Shown here one piece after another: positions 38,473 through 48,319 of a stretch of DNA of 64,000 nt. Numbering within the stretch: the stretch's first letter is position 1; the number at the start of each line of letters is the position of its first letter. Origin of the DNA: FEN-299 sp963717945 (GTDB lineage: Bacteria; Acidobacteriota; Vicinamibacteria; Vicinamibacterales; Fen-181); the NCBI GenBank assembly GCA_963717945.1, contig CAVQXT010000003.1, forward strand, positions 1,426,001-1,490,000, in the 5' to 3' direction. The notes beneath the pieces are model-generated. The model worked only from the letters and a program-made list of their open reading frames with translations, was not told where the DNA came from and made no database searches. Both the position numbers and the translations under genes were made by a program.

Positions 38473-40776
38473 TCACGCCCGGAGCGCGCGTGCCCCCGAT
38501 CGACGGGTGCCTGGCGCGAGCGCCACCATCAAGGTCGCGGCGACCAGCGGCATCACGCCGGCGACCAGGAATATGCCGTCCCCGACCAGGCGAACCCACT
38601 CGAGCGTATGGAACGGCCCGCTCATCGTGAAGGCCGGCTGCCGCGCATGCCAGTAGCCGTTCGCGATCGAGTCCCACAGTTGCAGCGCGCCGGCTGGAAA
38701 CAGATCCAGGACGATCATCAGCGCCAGCCCGGCGTTGAGCCCCCAGAAGCCGAGCCGGACGAGGCGCTCCACCCGGGCCCACGCGGTGTCCGAGGCCAGC
38801 GCGCGAAGCCCGAAGACGACCACCGCGAGCGCCAGCATGCCGAACACGCCGAACAGGGCCGCGTGCCCGTGGTTGGGTGTCAGGCCCGTGCCGACCTCGA
38901 AATACGACACGATGGGGAGATTGATCAGGAACCCGAAGATCCCCGCTCCCACGAAGTTCCAGACGCCGACCGCCATCAGGAAGTAGATCGTCCAGCGGTA
39001 GCGGTCCGACAGCGCCTTCCCGCACTCCTCGCATCGACGGCGTCTCAGGCGGATGAAGTCCCAGGCATCGAGCGTCAGCAGCGTGAGGGGCACCACCTCC
39101 AGCGCCGAGAAACAGGCGGCCACGCCCATGTTCAGCGTCCCCTGGCCCGTGAAGTACCAATGGTGGCCCGTGCCGAGAATGCCGCCCCCCAGGTAGAGGA
39201 TCGCGTCGAGGTAGACGACGCGCGTCGCCGTCTTCGCGGTCACCAGCCCGAGCAGATGGAACATCACCGCCACCAGGACGGTCGCGAACAGCTCGAAGAA
39301 GCCTTCGACCCACAGGTGGATGATCCAGAAGCGCCAGTTGTCGATCACGGCGAAGTTGGTGCGCGGGCCGAAGAAGAGCGCCGGCAAGTAGAAGATCGGA
39401 ATCGCCGCGGCGGCGTACAGGAACAGCGCGCCCAGCTCCGACCGGTTCCCCCGGCGCATGACGGGCCGCAGGGCCCGAAACAAAAGGGCCAGCCAGAACA
39501 CGAGGCCGATTGCCAGCAGCAGCTGCCAGAACCGCCCCAGGTCCAGGTACTCGGAGCCCTGGTGTCCGAACCAGAACCACGCCCGGCCCAGGATGCCGTT
39601 GATGCCCAGGTACTCCCCGAACAGGCTGCCGAACACGACGACGGCCAGGGCGGCCAGCAGCACGATCACGCCGGCACGCTGCCCGCGCGGCTCCGCGCCG
39701 CCGACCAGCGGGGCCAGCAGGAGCCCGCCCGCCACCCAGGCGGTGGCGATCCAGAAGATCGCGAGCTGGAGGTGCCACGTGCGGGCCAGCGTGTAGGGCA
39801 GCAGGCGGGACAGATCGAACCCGTAGAACCCGCCCGGCTCGACGCGGAAGTGGGCAATCACGCCGCCCAGCAGGGTCTGCGCGAGGAAGAGCACCGCGAC
39901 GACGGCGAGGTACCAGGCGGTCGCGCGTTGACTCGGGGTCCACGTCCACGCGAGCACGCGGTTGTCGTGCGAGTGGCCCGCCGTGGAGGCCTGGTGCCAG
40001 CCGAGATAGTCGAAACGTCCGAACAGGAAGAGGATGGTGCCAAGCCCGCCAAGCAGCGTGATGAGGCTCAACGCGCTCCACAGGTAGGTCGGGGCGCTGG
40101 GCGTGTTTCCCGCGGCGGGGTCGTAGGGCCAGTTGTTGGTGTAGGAGTAGTCCTTGCCTGGCCGGTTCGCGACCGCGGCCCACGCGGCCCAGGTGAAGTA
40201 GGTGGCCAGGTCGTCGAGTTCGCGGCGCTCGCGAATGTAATTCAGCGGCAGGCCGGCGGCCGCCGTGGGACCGGAGAAGTAGTCGCCCCAGTGACGGCGG
40301 GACGAGGCAAACGCGGCGGTCTCGATGGCCGTGAACCGGAGCGTGCCGGTGGCGGGATCGTACCGGTTCTCCTTCAGCGTGCGGCGCACGCCATCGGCGA
40401 TCTCGGCGGCGGCGCCCGCCTCGAGAGCGGCGTAGGGTCGCCCGTACCGCGCCTGCGCGAGCGTGTCACGCCCTACCTCGACCGCCTCGTGCACGGTGTC
40501 GGCGCTGTAGTCCGGGCCGAGATACGCCCCGTGGCCCCAGAGCGTCCCGTGCTCCATCAGGCCGTACTTCAGGAACACCTCCTGCCCGCGCAGGATGTCG
40601 GCCGACGCAAACAGCGTGCGGCCCGAGGCGTCCTCGACACGGTCCGGGATGGGCGGGGCGTCGGTGTAGGTCCGCACCGTCAGGTAAGACAGCACGGCGA
40701 AGCCCGCGATCATCACGAGGATCGCCGAGTGGCGCCACCACGGAGACAGGGAAGCGGCCTCTTCAGCGTCCGGCAT
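38473..40776 (-). CDS. norZ: Quinol-dependent nitric oxide reductase (qNOR)
   Basis: Reduces two NO to N2O at the cytoplasmic membrane using quinol. 767 aa, the length of fused single-subunit qNOR. An N-terminal helix (HSAILVMIAGFAVLSYL) and a long periplasmic domain with HGAYLGPDYSADT replace NorC, without a haem-c motif. The NorB core follows: ARTWHLQLAIFWIATAWVAG (haem-b His), HLWVEGFFELFATVLVAVMF (Fe-B ligands and conserved Glu), GTGHHWYFTGQG (His pair) and NHGHAALFGVFGMLA. No other denitrification gene is present, which suits detoxification. No clear NsrR or FNR site was found upstream. Confidence 0.95.
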   Translation of the reverse strand: MPDAEEAASLSPWWRHSAILVMIAGFAVLSYLTVRTYTDAPPIPDRVEDASGRTLFASADILRGQEVFLKYGLMEHGTLWGHGAYLGPDYSADTVHEAVEVGRDTLAQARYGRPYAALEAGAAAEIADGVRRTLKENRYDPATGTLRFTAIETAAFASSRRHWGDYFSGPTAAAGLPLNYIRERRELDDLATYFTWAAWAAVANRPGKDYSYTNNWPYDPAAGNTPSAPTYLWSALSLITLLGGLGTILFLFGRFDYLGWHQASTAGHSHDNRVLAWTWTPSQRATAWYLAVVAVLFLAQTLLGGVIAHFRVEPGGFYGFDLSRLLPYTLARTWHLQLAIFWIATAWVAGGLLLAPLVGGAEPRGQRAGVIVLLAALAVVVFGSLFGEYLGINGILGRAWFWFGHQGSEYLDLGRFWQLLLAIGLVFWLALLFRALRPVMRRGNRSELGALFLYAAAAIPIFYLPALFFGPRTNFAVIDNWRFWIIHLWVEGFFELFATVLVAVMFHLLGLVTAKTATRVVYLDAILYLGGGILGTGHHWYFTGQGTLNMGVAACFSALEVVPLTLLTLDAWDFIRLRRRRCEECGKALSDRYRWTIYFLMAVGVWNFVGAGIFGFLINLPIVSYFEVGTGLTPNHGHAALFGVFGMLALAVVVFGLRALASDTAWARVERLVRLGFWGLNAGLALMIVLDLFPAGALQLWDSIANGYWHARQPAFTMSGPFHTLEWVRLVGDGIFLVAGVMPLVAATLMVALAPGTRRSGARALRA

Positions 40777-40922
40777 GGCGTGGTGCTCCTGTCAGGGGCC
40801 GATCGAGGCCTTGCGCCTGCCCAGGTCACGGTCGGCGGTTCATGGCCGTGTCGTCGGTCGGGGGCGTCCCACCGCGAGGAGTTCGACGATTCTCGCGCGT
40901 AACATAACACGAGCGATGCCGG

Positions 40923-43421
40923 TCACTCGCACCGTAGCGCGATCACCGGATCGACTTTCGTGACGCGCCGCGCCGGGAGGTAGCACGCCGCGAGCGCGGC
41001 CCCGACGAGGAGCAGCGTCACGGCGCCGAACGTCAGCGGATCGGTGGCCGTCACGCCGAAGAGCAGCGACGCCACCGTGCGCGTCAGGGCCAGCGCCCCC
41101 GCAATCCCCATCGCCACACCGATGAGAATCGGCCGCAATCCCTGGCTCAAGATCATTTTCATGACGTCGCCCGCGGCCGCCCCGAGCGCGATGCGCACCC
41201 CGATTTCCCGCGTGCGGCGGCTGACCGAGTACGCCATCACGCCGAACACCCCCGTCGTGGCCAGCAGCAGCGCGGTGATCCCGAAGAACCCGATGAGGAT
41301 GACGTTGAATCTCCGCGAGCCGAGCGACGCCGAATAGACGTCCGACAGCGTCTGGAACCTCGCCGGGATCTCGGGGTCGAGATCCTGCAGGATGCCCCGC
41401 GCTGCCGAGGTGATCGACCCCGTATCCGCATCGCTCAGCAGCGTCAGGCTGATCGCCGCGCGGGGCCGCTGGAACAGGTTCACGTAGACCGTCGGACGCG
41501 GCGGCCTGTCGAGCCCGTAGACGTGGGTGTCGCCCACGATCCCGACGATGGTCAGCAAGCGGAAGTCGCCGTCCATGTTCCCGAACTCGATCGTGTGGCC
41601 TACGGGGTCCTGGCCCGGCCAGCGGCTGCGCGCGAGCGACTCGGTGATCACGGCCACGTGCGGGGCATCCGCGCCGTCGCGATCGTCGAAGAGCCGCCCT
41701 CGAATCAACGGGATTCCCAGCACCCGGAAGTAGTCGCCGGTGGCGACGCAGAAGTCCGCGTTGCCGATGCGCTCCTTCTGCTGGAACAGCCCGCCGAGAA
41801 GCTCCTTCGTCGTCTTCGGCATTTCCTCCTGCGTCATGAGGAGGAAGTTCCCATCGGGAAGGCCGCCATCCTCGTTCATCGGCAAGCCGCTGGCCGCCCC
41901 GACGTTGCGCACGCCCGGGATTTGTCTGAGCCGGTCGATCAGGCGTGAGAAGAACACCGCCTGGCCGGCCTTCGCCTTGGGATCGTCCAGCCACGGAAGC
42001 GCGACGTCCATCGTGACGATGCCGTCCACGCGGAAGCCGGGATTCACGTCGAGCACGTTCAACAGGCTGCGCCCGAACAGTCCCGCGCCGACCACGAGGA
42101 CCAGCGTGACGGCAATCTGCGCCGCGACGATGACCCGGCCGAGGCGCTGGCTGCCGTGCGAGCCCGCCTGGCTGCGCCCGCCTTCCATGAGGCCCTCGCG
42201 CAGGTCCCCGGACGTCGCGCGCGCGGCGGTGAACGCTCCGAGGCCGGCGGCGACCGCCGTCGAAAGGAGGAACGCGAACGCCAGCACCGGCAGGCTGACC
42301 GAGACGCTGTCCAGCCGCGGCAGGTTTGCCGGCGCCAGCGCCACGAGCCCCGCCACGCCCGCGATCGCCCCCAGCACGCCGAGGCCGCCGCCCGCGAGCG
42401 AGAGCACGAGCGCCTCGGTGAGGAACTGCCGGATCAGCCGTCCGCGCGCCGCGCCGAGCGCGCTGCGAAGGGCGAGCTCGCGCTCCCTCGCCGACACCTG
42501 GGCCAGGAGCAGGTTCGCCACGTTCGCGCACGCCACCAGCAGCAGGAACCCCACCGCGCCGAGCAGGACCAGCAGCGCCGGGCGGGCCTTGCCCGTGATC
42601 GAGTCCTGCAGCGGAACGACCAGTCCATCCTTCAGGAGGTAGTTGCCCTGCTCGCTCGACGTCGCGTGGATGCGCCGGGCGATCGCGCTGATGTCCCGAT
42701 TCGCCTGCCAGGCGGGCACGCCATCGCGAAGGCGCGCAACCGCGCTGTAGTTGTGCGACGTCCGGCTCGGGTTCTCGCCGTCCAGGTCGGCCGGCACCCA
42801 CAGACCCGCGTCTGCCGGGAAGCGGAACCCGGCCGGGAGCACGCCGATGACGGAGTAGACCGCGCCGTCGATCTTCAGGTGGGATTGCGAGAGGTCCCGC
42901 GGCGAGCCGAGGTACTGCTTCCAGTATCCGTAGCTGACGAGCACGGTGGGGCCGGCCCCCTTCTTCGCGTCGGCGGCGCCGAAGCCCCGTCCGAGAATCG
43001 GCTGAACGCGGAAGACCCTGAGAAAGTCGGGCGTGACGCTCGCGACCGTCGTGCGCGTGGGCTGCGACGCGCCCGAAACCGACGCGACGCCGTCGTTGTA
43101 TTTGGCAATCGCCTGGAAGCTGCGGTTCTGGTCCCTGAAATCGTCGAAGTTCGGGTCGGCCAGGCGCGACGGCCTGCCCTCCGAGGTCACCTCGAAGACG
43201 GCCACGATCCGGTCCGGATCCGTGTACGGCAGCGGCCGCAGCAACACGCCGTAGACGACGCTGAAGATGGCGGTGGTCACGCCGATGCCGAGGGCGAGGG
43301 TGAGGACGGCGACGGCCGTGAAGCCGGGGTTCTTGCGGAGCTGCCGCAGGGCGTAGCGGCAGTCGGCGGCCACGGACTGGAGCCAGTGGCCGAGGCGTTC
43401 TTCGCGGACCTGGTCCTTCAC
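40923..43421 (-). CDS. ADOP-type ABC transporter permease (MacB/FtsX family), second copy
   Basis: 832 aa, same architecture as the 21095 gene but not a recent duplicate. N-terminus DCRYALRQLRKNPGFTAVAV then LTLALGIGVTTAIFSVVYG; a MacB-type core (YWKQYLGSPRDLSQSHLKI, FRVFRVQPILGRGFG); two FtsX helix sets; C-terminus VTKVDPVIALRCE. The first ~30 residues (KDQVREERLGHWLQSVAAD) carry the short helix often seen before ADOP permeases. It lies upstream of the nitric oxide reductase gene (146 bp) on the same strand, with no ATPase gene nearby. Confidence 0.93.
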   Translation of the reverse strand: MKDQVREERLGHWLQSVAADCRYALRQLRKNPGFTAVAVLTLALGIGVTTAIFSVVYGVLLRPLPYTDPDRIVAVFEVTSEGRPSRLADPNFDDFRDQNRSFQAIAKYNDGVASVSGASQPTRTTVASVTPDFLRVFRVQPILGRGFGAADAKKGAGPTVLVSYGYWKQYLGSPRDLSQSHLKIDGAVYSVIGVLPAGFRFPADAGLWVPADLDGENPSRTSHNYSAVARLRDGVPAWQANRDISAIARRIHATSSEQGNYLLKDGLVVPLQDSITGKARPALLVLLGAVGFLLLVACANVANLLLAQVSARERELALRSALGAARGRLIRQFLTEALVLSLAGGGLGVLGAIAGVAGLVALAPANLPRLDSVSVSLPVLAFAFLLSTAVAAGLGAFTAARATSGDLREGLMEGGRSQAGSHGSQRLGRVIVAAQIAVTLVLVVGAGLFGRSLLNVLDVNPGFRVDGIVTMDVALPWLDDPKAKAGQAVFFSRLIDRLRQIPGVRNVGAASGLPMNEDGGLPDGNFLLMTQEEMPKTTKELLGGLFQQKERIGNADFCVATGDYFRVLGIPLIRGRLFDDRDGADAPHVAVITESLARSRWPGQDPVGHTIEFGNMDGDFRLLTIVGIVGDTHVYGLDRPPRPTVYVNLFQRPRAAISLTLLSDADTGSITSAARGILQDLDPEIPARFQTLSDVYSASLGSRRFNVILIGFFGITALLLATTGVFGVMAYSVSRRTREIGVRIALGAAAGDVMKMILSQGLRPILIGVAMGIAGALALTRTVASLLFGVTATDPLTFGAVTLLLVGAALAACYLPARRVTKVDPVIALRCE

Positions 43422-43671
43422 CTGTTCGATCCCTCCCGCTCAATTCTACGTTCGGCGACCGCGCTCGCTTCAATCCGGGATCCAGTTCTTGTCCGGGACC
43501 TGACACACCACGTCAGTTCCCAACCACAATGGGACGCGACCACGCGAAAGACGCCGCTGAAACCGCCGATCTGCATTCGCATCGTTCTTGCAACGCACTT
43601 TGGCCTCGACTACCTCGTCCCCCTGAAGGAGGGATTCGACTTCATCGGCGTGGTGAAGTAGCTCGCGTCGG

Positions 43672-44880
43672 TTACGACAACTTCACGTCGGCCGAGTGTC
43701 GCCGGCCGGCCGGCCGGGCCCTGCGCGGCCCGCGGAACGGAAGGGAGGGTTGCCGGCGAGTGTCGTAGATGGGCGGCGGCAGTTCGAACCGCATGCGCGG
43801 GGCATATTGTTCCCGCGCTTCCTCGAGCTCTTCCAGGATTGTCGCCGCCAACCTCACCGGTTTCAGCACGCGGGCCTGGTGTCCGAATCCGAGGATCCAG
43901 CTTCGGAGCGGGACGTCGACGGCGATCTTCATCTTCAGGACGATGGAGCCGTCGGCCTGCGGGACGACCGCCTGCGACGGGTGCCACTCCCGCTCTTCGA
44001 TGTAGGGCGCCAGACCGGGCGCGAACTCGATCTCCACCGGCTCCGCCTTGCCGCCGGCGTACATGCCGATCGAGTTGCCGTAAGGCTCTGACGACACCTC
44101 CTGCACGGGGCTGAATCCGTCCTCGGTGACCTTCAGCGTCTTGATCCGCTGCACGGCGAACGTGCGCATCTGGCCGTACTCGGGAACATACGCGAGGAGG
44201 TAGAGGCCGCCATTGCCGAACGTCAGGCGGTAGGGCTCGACCGAGTAGGCCTTGACCTTCCCGCGCGCGAACGAGTGGTAGACCATCTCGAGGCGCTTGT
44301 GGTCCATCGTCGCCCGGACCAGGCAGTCCACCGTCACCGGGCGGCTCTTCGCGTCCGCGCGCCGCGGCGGATCCGGCTTCCACGCGAGGACCGTGGCCAG
44401 CTTGTCCAGGTAGGCTTGCATGTGGGGGCCGAGGGCCTTGCTCACCTTGGCCATGGCCGACTGGAGATCCGTGTCGATCGGGGATCCGCCGACCGCCGCC
44501 AGTTGCGTCCGGTTCATGTAGAAGGCGCAGAGCTCGGCCAGCGTGAAGGCCGTCTCGGTGATCGCCTTCAGGGGCCTGCCGGTGATGCGCCAGCAGTTGC
44601 GGCCGTCGACGCTCTCGGGATAGAGCGTGAAGCCGGCGGACTCCAGCGCGGCGAGGTCGCGGCGGATCGTCCGCTCGCACACCTCGTGCTTCAGGGCCAG
44701 GGATGCGATCGTGCAGTCGGCGGCGGTCGCGATGTCGAGCAGGATCTTCCACTGCCGGATGATCTCGGCGTTGCGTTCGACCGTAAGGCGCCTCCAGGTT
44801 CGTGTGCGGGGAGAGCGTACACGATTTCGTCGTCCAGCTGTTCCCACCCTTGACAACGGCGTTTCCGGTCCCATAATCAA
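43672..44880 (-). CDS. WYL-domain transcriptional regulator (HTH_11 plus WYL)
   Basis: 402 aa. An N-terminal winged helix (ERNAEIIRQWKILLDIATA, EVCERTIRRDLAALESAGF) is followed by a helical linker and a WYL ligand-sensing domain (KVKAYSVEPYRLTFGNGGLY, LLAYVPEYGQMRTFAVQRI), then a C-terminal WCX extension (LRSWILGFGHQARVLKP). WYL regulators bind nucleic-acid or nucleotide ligands and often control DNA-damage or defence genes. Homology begins only near residue 33, so the true start may lie inside the annotated frame (GTG 44847 is one option). It is divergent from the zinc-ribbon kinase cluster that starts at 45078 and may regulate it. Confidence 0.88.
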   Translation of the reverse strand: MIMGPETPLSRVGTAGRRNRVRSPRTRTWRRLTVERNAEIIRQWKILLDIATAADCTIASLALKHEVCERTIRRDLAALESAGFTLYPESVDGRNCWRITGRPLKAITETAFTLAELCAFYMNRTQLAAVGGSPIDTDLQSAMAKVSKALGPHMQAYLDKLATVLAWKPDPPRRADAKSRPVTVDCLVRATMDHKRLEMVYHSFARGKVKAYSVEPYRLTFGNGGLYLLAYVPEYGQMRTFAVQRIKTLKVTEDGFSPVQEVSSEPYGNSIGMYAGGKAEPVEIEFAPGLAPYIEEREWHPSQAVVPQADGSIVLKMKIAVDVPLRSWILGFGHQARVLKPVRLAATILEELEEAREQYAPRMRFELPPPIYDTRRQPSLPFRGPRRARPAGRRHSADVKLS

Positions 44881-45077
44881 GCCGGACAGTTACCTCATCC
44901 GCACGACGGCCGCCCGCTGGTCACACGGAGCCAAGACATGGCCGGGCGTTCCTTCTCGCGTGCCCGCCGATCCGGCGCAACCGTAGCGACTCCGCTTACT
45001 GCTCTCTGGCGCTCTGCCCGACCCGGTATCGAGTCCTCTTCGCCTTCAGGCGGCGGAGGCACTCTGGAGACCTGCCC

Positions 45078-45587
45078 ATGTCCCTGACCCAACTCGCCGG
45101 CATACAGGTGCCGCCCGCGACGGCGGCCTGGATCGACAAGGTGATGCTCGTCTTTCTCGGGCTGTTCGTGCTGTGGGTCGTGCTCAAGGCGATCGGCTTC
45201 TTCTACCGGCGCTCGTACAACCTCACCCCGGTGGCGACCGCGGGAAGCAAGGACATCAGGCCCGACTTCCTCAAGGTCGATCGCGCCGCGCAGAAGCAAA
45301 TGCTCGACCGCGGGCGCAGTTTCGGCCTGCCGGCGGCGCCGCCCCTCGAGAAGGCCGTCTGGCTGACCAACACGGGGATGCTGGCCTCGGGCCTGGTCAC
45401 CTTCGTCTCGGCCGCGTTCCTCGCGGTCGGGCGGATCGAGGAGTTCGACACCACGTGGCGGAACCTGTCCGCCAAGGACAAGTTCGTCGCGATCGTCGAG
45501 AGTCATCCCGTCGGTTTCGCCATCGCGCTCGCGATGATCCTGGCGGCGATGGTGCGGTTGACGATGACCCTTCGCAGGGCCAGGTAG
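45078..45587 (+). CDS. Membrane protein of the SPFH/kinase cluster
   Basis: 169 aa with at least three hydrophobic segments (VMLVFLGLFVLWVVLKAIGF near the N-terminus; GMLASGLVTFVSAAFLAVG and VGFAIALAMILAAMVRLTM later) and a cytoplasmic-type middle with KDIRPDFLKVDRAAQKQMLDR. I do not recognise a family. It is the first of six plus-strand genes and is followed after 13 bases by the SPFH-domain gene, so it may provide the membrane seat for that scaffold. That role is inferred from position. Confidence 0.75.
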   Translation: MSLTQLAGIQVPPATAAWIDKVMLVFLGLFVLWVVLKAIGFFYRRSYNLTPVATAGSKDIRPDFLKVDRAAQKQMLDRGRSFGLPAAPPLEKAVWLTNTGMLASGLVTFVSAAFLAVGRIEEFDTTWRNLSAKDKFVAIVESHPVGFAIALAMILAAMVRLTMTLRRAR

Positions 45588-45600
45588 CACGGGAGCCGAC

Positions 45601-47157
45601 ATGCCTTCCACCAACCTCACGCTTTCAGACAACCAGACGCTGGCCGAATACGTTCCGGCCGACGCGTTCAAGGGGCTGCTGCAGAACCGGTACGGGGTGT
45701 CGCCCGACCACGCCGCCCTGCTGATCCGCGACGGCAGCATCGTGGACGCCTTCGTCGGCGCCCACTTCGCCGTCGGCGGCGTCTGGCAGCGGCTCAAGGA
45801 GACGCTCGGCGGCACGCACGCCCTGCGGCTGCTGCTCGTGGACCTCAAGCCGTTCCAGGTCCAGGGCGAGATCGACGGGATCTCGAAGGACGGGGTGGGC
45901 GTGGCGGCCACCGTGGCCATCGACTTCCAGGTCAACCCCGAGGCGCCGGCGAACATCCTGGGGATGGTGCCGGAGCACGGCGTCCTCGCCAAGGCGGACG
46001 TCTACGCGCGCGTGCAGCCGCACCTCGGCGAGCGCGTCTTCAGGACCGCCCTGACCCTCGTCGAGGCGTCGGGCATTCGCGGCAACACGGCCTTCCAGGA
46101 CAAGATCCAGGCCGACGTCCTCCTGGAAGTGCAGCGGTTGTGCCGCGACCTCGGCATGCTGGTCCGCGCCGTCTCGGTGACCTGGGCGCTCAACGACGTC
46201 GAGCGCGCCGCGATGCAGCGGAGCGCCAGCGAGCGCGAGCAGGCCGTGCTCGACTACCGGGTCGAGTGCAAGAAGCGCGAGATCCGGCGCGAGAAGGAGG
46301 CCACCGAGTTCACGCTCCGCTCCGACGCGGACCTCGAGAAGGTCAAGGCGGCCACCGAGGACGAGCTGAGGCACATGATCCTCAGCGAGGAGCTGGCGTT
46401 CGTCGACGCGCGGCAGTCGGGCGTGCGGGAGGCGGAGCTCAAGACGCTCGATCACGAGCTGCTCCTGCTCAGCGTCCAGCGCCGCGCCGGCTACCAGAAG
46501 GCCCTGGAGGACGCGCAGAACGAGGTCGATCGCGCGGAGATCCGGCGAAAGCTGGCCGCGATCGGCCTCGAGATCGACGCGATGAAGGAGGAGCAGCGCC
46601 TGCGCCTCGAGAGGCTGCAGGAAGAGCAGGCCCTCGCGATCGCCGAGCAGGCGCGCCGCCAGCAGATCGAGACGCTCCGCCAGATGGGCGCCATCGAGTC
46701 GGACGACATGGAGCGCCAGCGGCGGGTCGAGCGCGAGGACCGGCTCGCGGACGCGGAGCTGAAACTGAGGGCCAGCCAGCAGTCCGGCCTCACCGATCTC
46801 GAACGGCTGAAGCTCCAGGCGCAGATGTCCCCGGACCAGATCCTCGCCATCAGCGCCGGCCTCTCGCCCGAGGTCGCGCGCGTCTTCGCGGAGCGGGCGA
46901 AGGTGACGTCGATCGACATGGACAAACGCGAAGCGCTCCTCCGGGAGATGGTCCAGTTGACGGGGCAGGGGCGCATGGCGTCGGAAGAGCAGGCGCGGTT
47001 CTTCTTCGACAAGGCGATGCAGGCGCACGCCCCGGCCCAGCCGGTCTCCGTCCGGCCGGACCCGCAGCCCGAGACGCTCGAGTGCCCCGAGTGCCACAAG
47101 CGGTCGCCGACGACCGACCGGTTCTGCCGGTACTGCAGTCACGTGCTGAGGGCGTGA
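45601..47157 (+). CDS. SPFH-domain protein with long coiled coil and C-terminal zinc ribbon
   Basis: 518 aa. Residues about 30-210 follow the SPFH/stomatin pattern (ALLIRDGSIVDAFVGAHFAV, VAATVAIDFQVNPEAPANIL, IQADVLLEVQRLCRDLGML). Residues about 210-440 are a charged coiled coil (KCKK.., EIRREKEATEF, EEQRLRLERLQEEQALAIAE). The C-terminus has a zinc ribbon of two CxxC knuckles (CPEC and CRYC, about residues 497-512). It has no transmembrane helix. SPFH proteins form oligomeric membrane scaffolds. The next gene begins one base after its stop, so both are surely co-translated. Confidence 0.85.
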   Translation: MPSTNLTLSDNQTLAEYVPADAFKGLLQNRYGVSPDHAALLIRDGSIVDAFVGAHFAVGGVWQRLKETLGGTHALRLLLVDLKPFQVQGEIDGISKDGVGVAATVAIDFQVNPEAPANILGMVPEHGVLAKADVYARVQPHLGERVFRTALTLVEASGIRGNTAFQDKIQADVLLEVQRLCRDLGMLVRAVSVTWALNDVERAAMQRSASEREQAVLDYRVECKKREIRREKEATEFTLRSDADLEKVKAATEDELRHMILSEELAFVDARQSGVREAELKTLDHELLLLSVQRRAGYQKALEDAQNEVDRAEIRRKLAAIGLEIDAMKEEQRLRLERLQEEQALAIAEQARRQQIETLRQMGAIESDDMERQRRVEREDRLADAELKLRASQQSGLTDLERLKLQAQMSPDQILAISAGLSPEVARVFAERAKVTSIDMDKREALLREMVQLTGQGRMASEEQARFFFDKAMQAHAPAQPVSVRPDPQPETLECPECHKRSPTTDRFCRYCSHVLRA

Positions 47158-47158
47158 C

Positions 47159-48286
47159 ATGGCCCAGCGCGACGACTACCGGGACTGCTGCAGGGCGGCC
47201 GCGCAGGACGACTCCGCGGTCTTCTGCCCGGAGTGCGCGCATCCCCTGTTCCGGTGCGCGACTCCCGGCTGCGGCGGCCTGGTCACGCCGCTCGGCCACT
47301 GCCCCGCATGCATCGACGTCCGGCTGTCGCTCGAGAAGGGGGCGGTGCTGGCGGCCCGGCTCGGCGAGTGCCTCAGCCTGCCGTTCGCGCTGCGCAACAG
47401 CGCGTCCGCGGGGTCGATCTCGATCAGGAGCGTGATGCGGGACGCGACCAGCGCGCCCCAGGAGCCGGTGCCGGTCAGCTGGGAGGCGTTGCGCGCGGGG
47501 CAGACCCGCGCCTTCAAGGTGGATGCCGGCCCCTTCGGGCACGCCGGCCTCAACAACCTCAGGATCACGATCGTGGCGGCGGCAAGCGGCGACGTCGAGG
47601 AGGTCTACGCGTTCTCGGGCGACGTCGCGATCGACGTCGAGGGACGCGACCCGGACCGGGACGTCACCATCAACCTCGGGGGCGCCAACCTCGGAACCGG
47701 GACGATGGTGGTGGCCAACTCGCGCGCGGACGCCGGCAGCAGGCGGGCCGCCCCGCTGGAGGCCCGCGCGGAGGTCCCGCTCGAGCGGGCCGAGCGCTAC
47801 GAGATCGAGCGCGGCTACCGCGGCTACGAAGGATCGGGGGTGCGGGTTCCCCGCACCGTCGAGTTCGCGTACGTCGGCTTCCCGGCCGCCGACGCCCCGC
47901 GGGACGGGCCGCTCCCGCAGCGGGCGCTGATCCGTTGCGGGCGCAACGGCCGGGCGCGTGACGGCCTGCAGGACACTCAGGCAAACGACCTGTGCCTCAG
48001 GGCCTACGACGCCGCTTCAGGAGCGCTCGACAGGGAAGCGTCGGCGGCCATTTCAAGGCGGGCCTGCGACGTCCTGCTCGCCAACGACCGCCTGTACCTG
48101 CGGTCCCTCGGCGATACCGGCGTGGCGGTGAACGGCGAACGGCTGCCGGCCGGCGTGGCGCGCGTCGTGAGCCACGGTGATGCGTTCGCGTTCCCCGCCG
48201 GGCCCGGGCGGCGCGTCGCGTTCGGGGCCGCGTTCAGAGTTTCCGGGGGGCTGGTCACGCAGGTGCGGTTCGAGAAGACGCCGTAG
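47159..48286 (+). CDS. Zinc-ribbon protein with C-terminal FHA-like domain
   Basis: 375 aa. The N-terminus has several Cys knuckles (CPEC, CATPGC, CPAC, residues about 23-56), consistent with two zinc ribbons. A beta-rich middle (residues 70-250) has no family I recognise. The C-terminal ~110 residues read as a forkhead-associated domain: IRCGRNGRARDGLQDTQAND, then ISRRACDVLLANDRLYLRSL, GVAVNGERLPAG and VSHGDAFAF, matching the GR, SxxH-like, NG and GD positions. FHA domains read phosphothreonine, so the kinase encoded next is the natural partner. The ATG lies one base after the SPFH stop. Confidence 0.8.
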   Translation: MAQRDDYRDCCRAAAQDDSAVFCPECAHPLFRCATPGCGGLVTPLGHCPACIDVRLSLEKGAVLAARLGECLSLPFALRNSASAGSISIRSVMRDATSAPQEPVPVSWEALRAGQTRAFKVDAGPFGHAGLNNLRITIVAAASGDVEEVYAFSGDVAIDVEGRDPDRDVTINLGGANLGTGTMVVANSRADAGSRRAAPLEARAEVPLERAERYEIERGYRGYEGSGVRVPRTVEFAYVGFPAADAPRDGPLPQRALIRCGRNGRARDGLQDTQANDLCLRAYDAASGALDREASAAISRRACDVLLANDRLYLRSLGDTGVAVNGERLPAGVARVVSHGDAFAFPAGPGRRVAFGAAFRVSGGLVTQVRFEKTP

Positions 48287-48319
48287 TCCCGGGACCGGTC
48301 GAAACCTGAGGGACCCGCC

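Noticed and set aside
43422..43671. Plus-strand tail reading LATHFGLDYLVPLKEGFDFI ending at 43661
   Set aside because: Only about 30 residues without start or family; too little to call a gene fragment.
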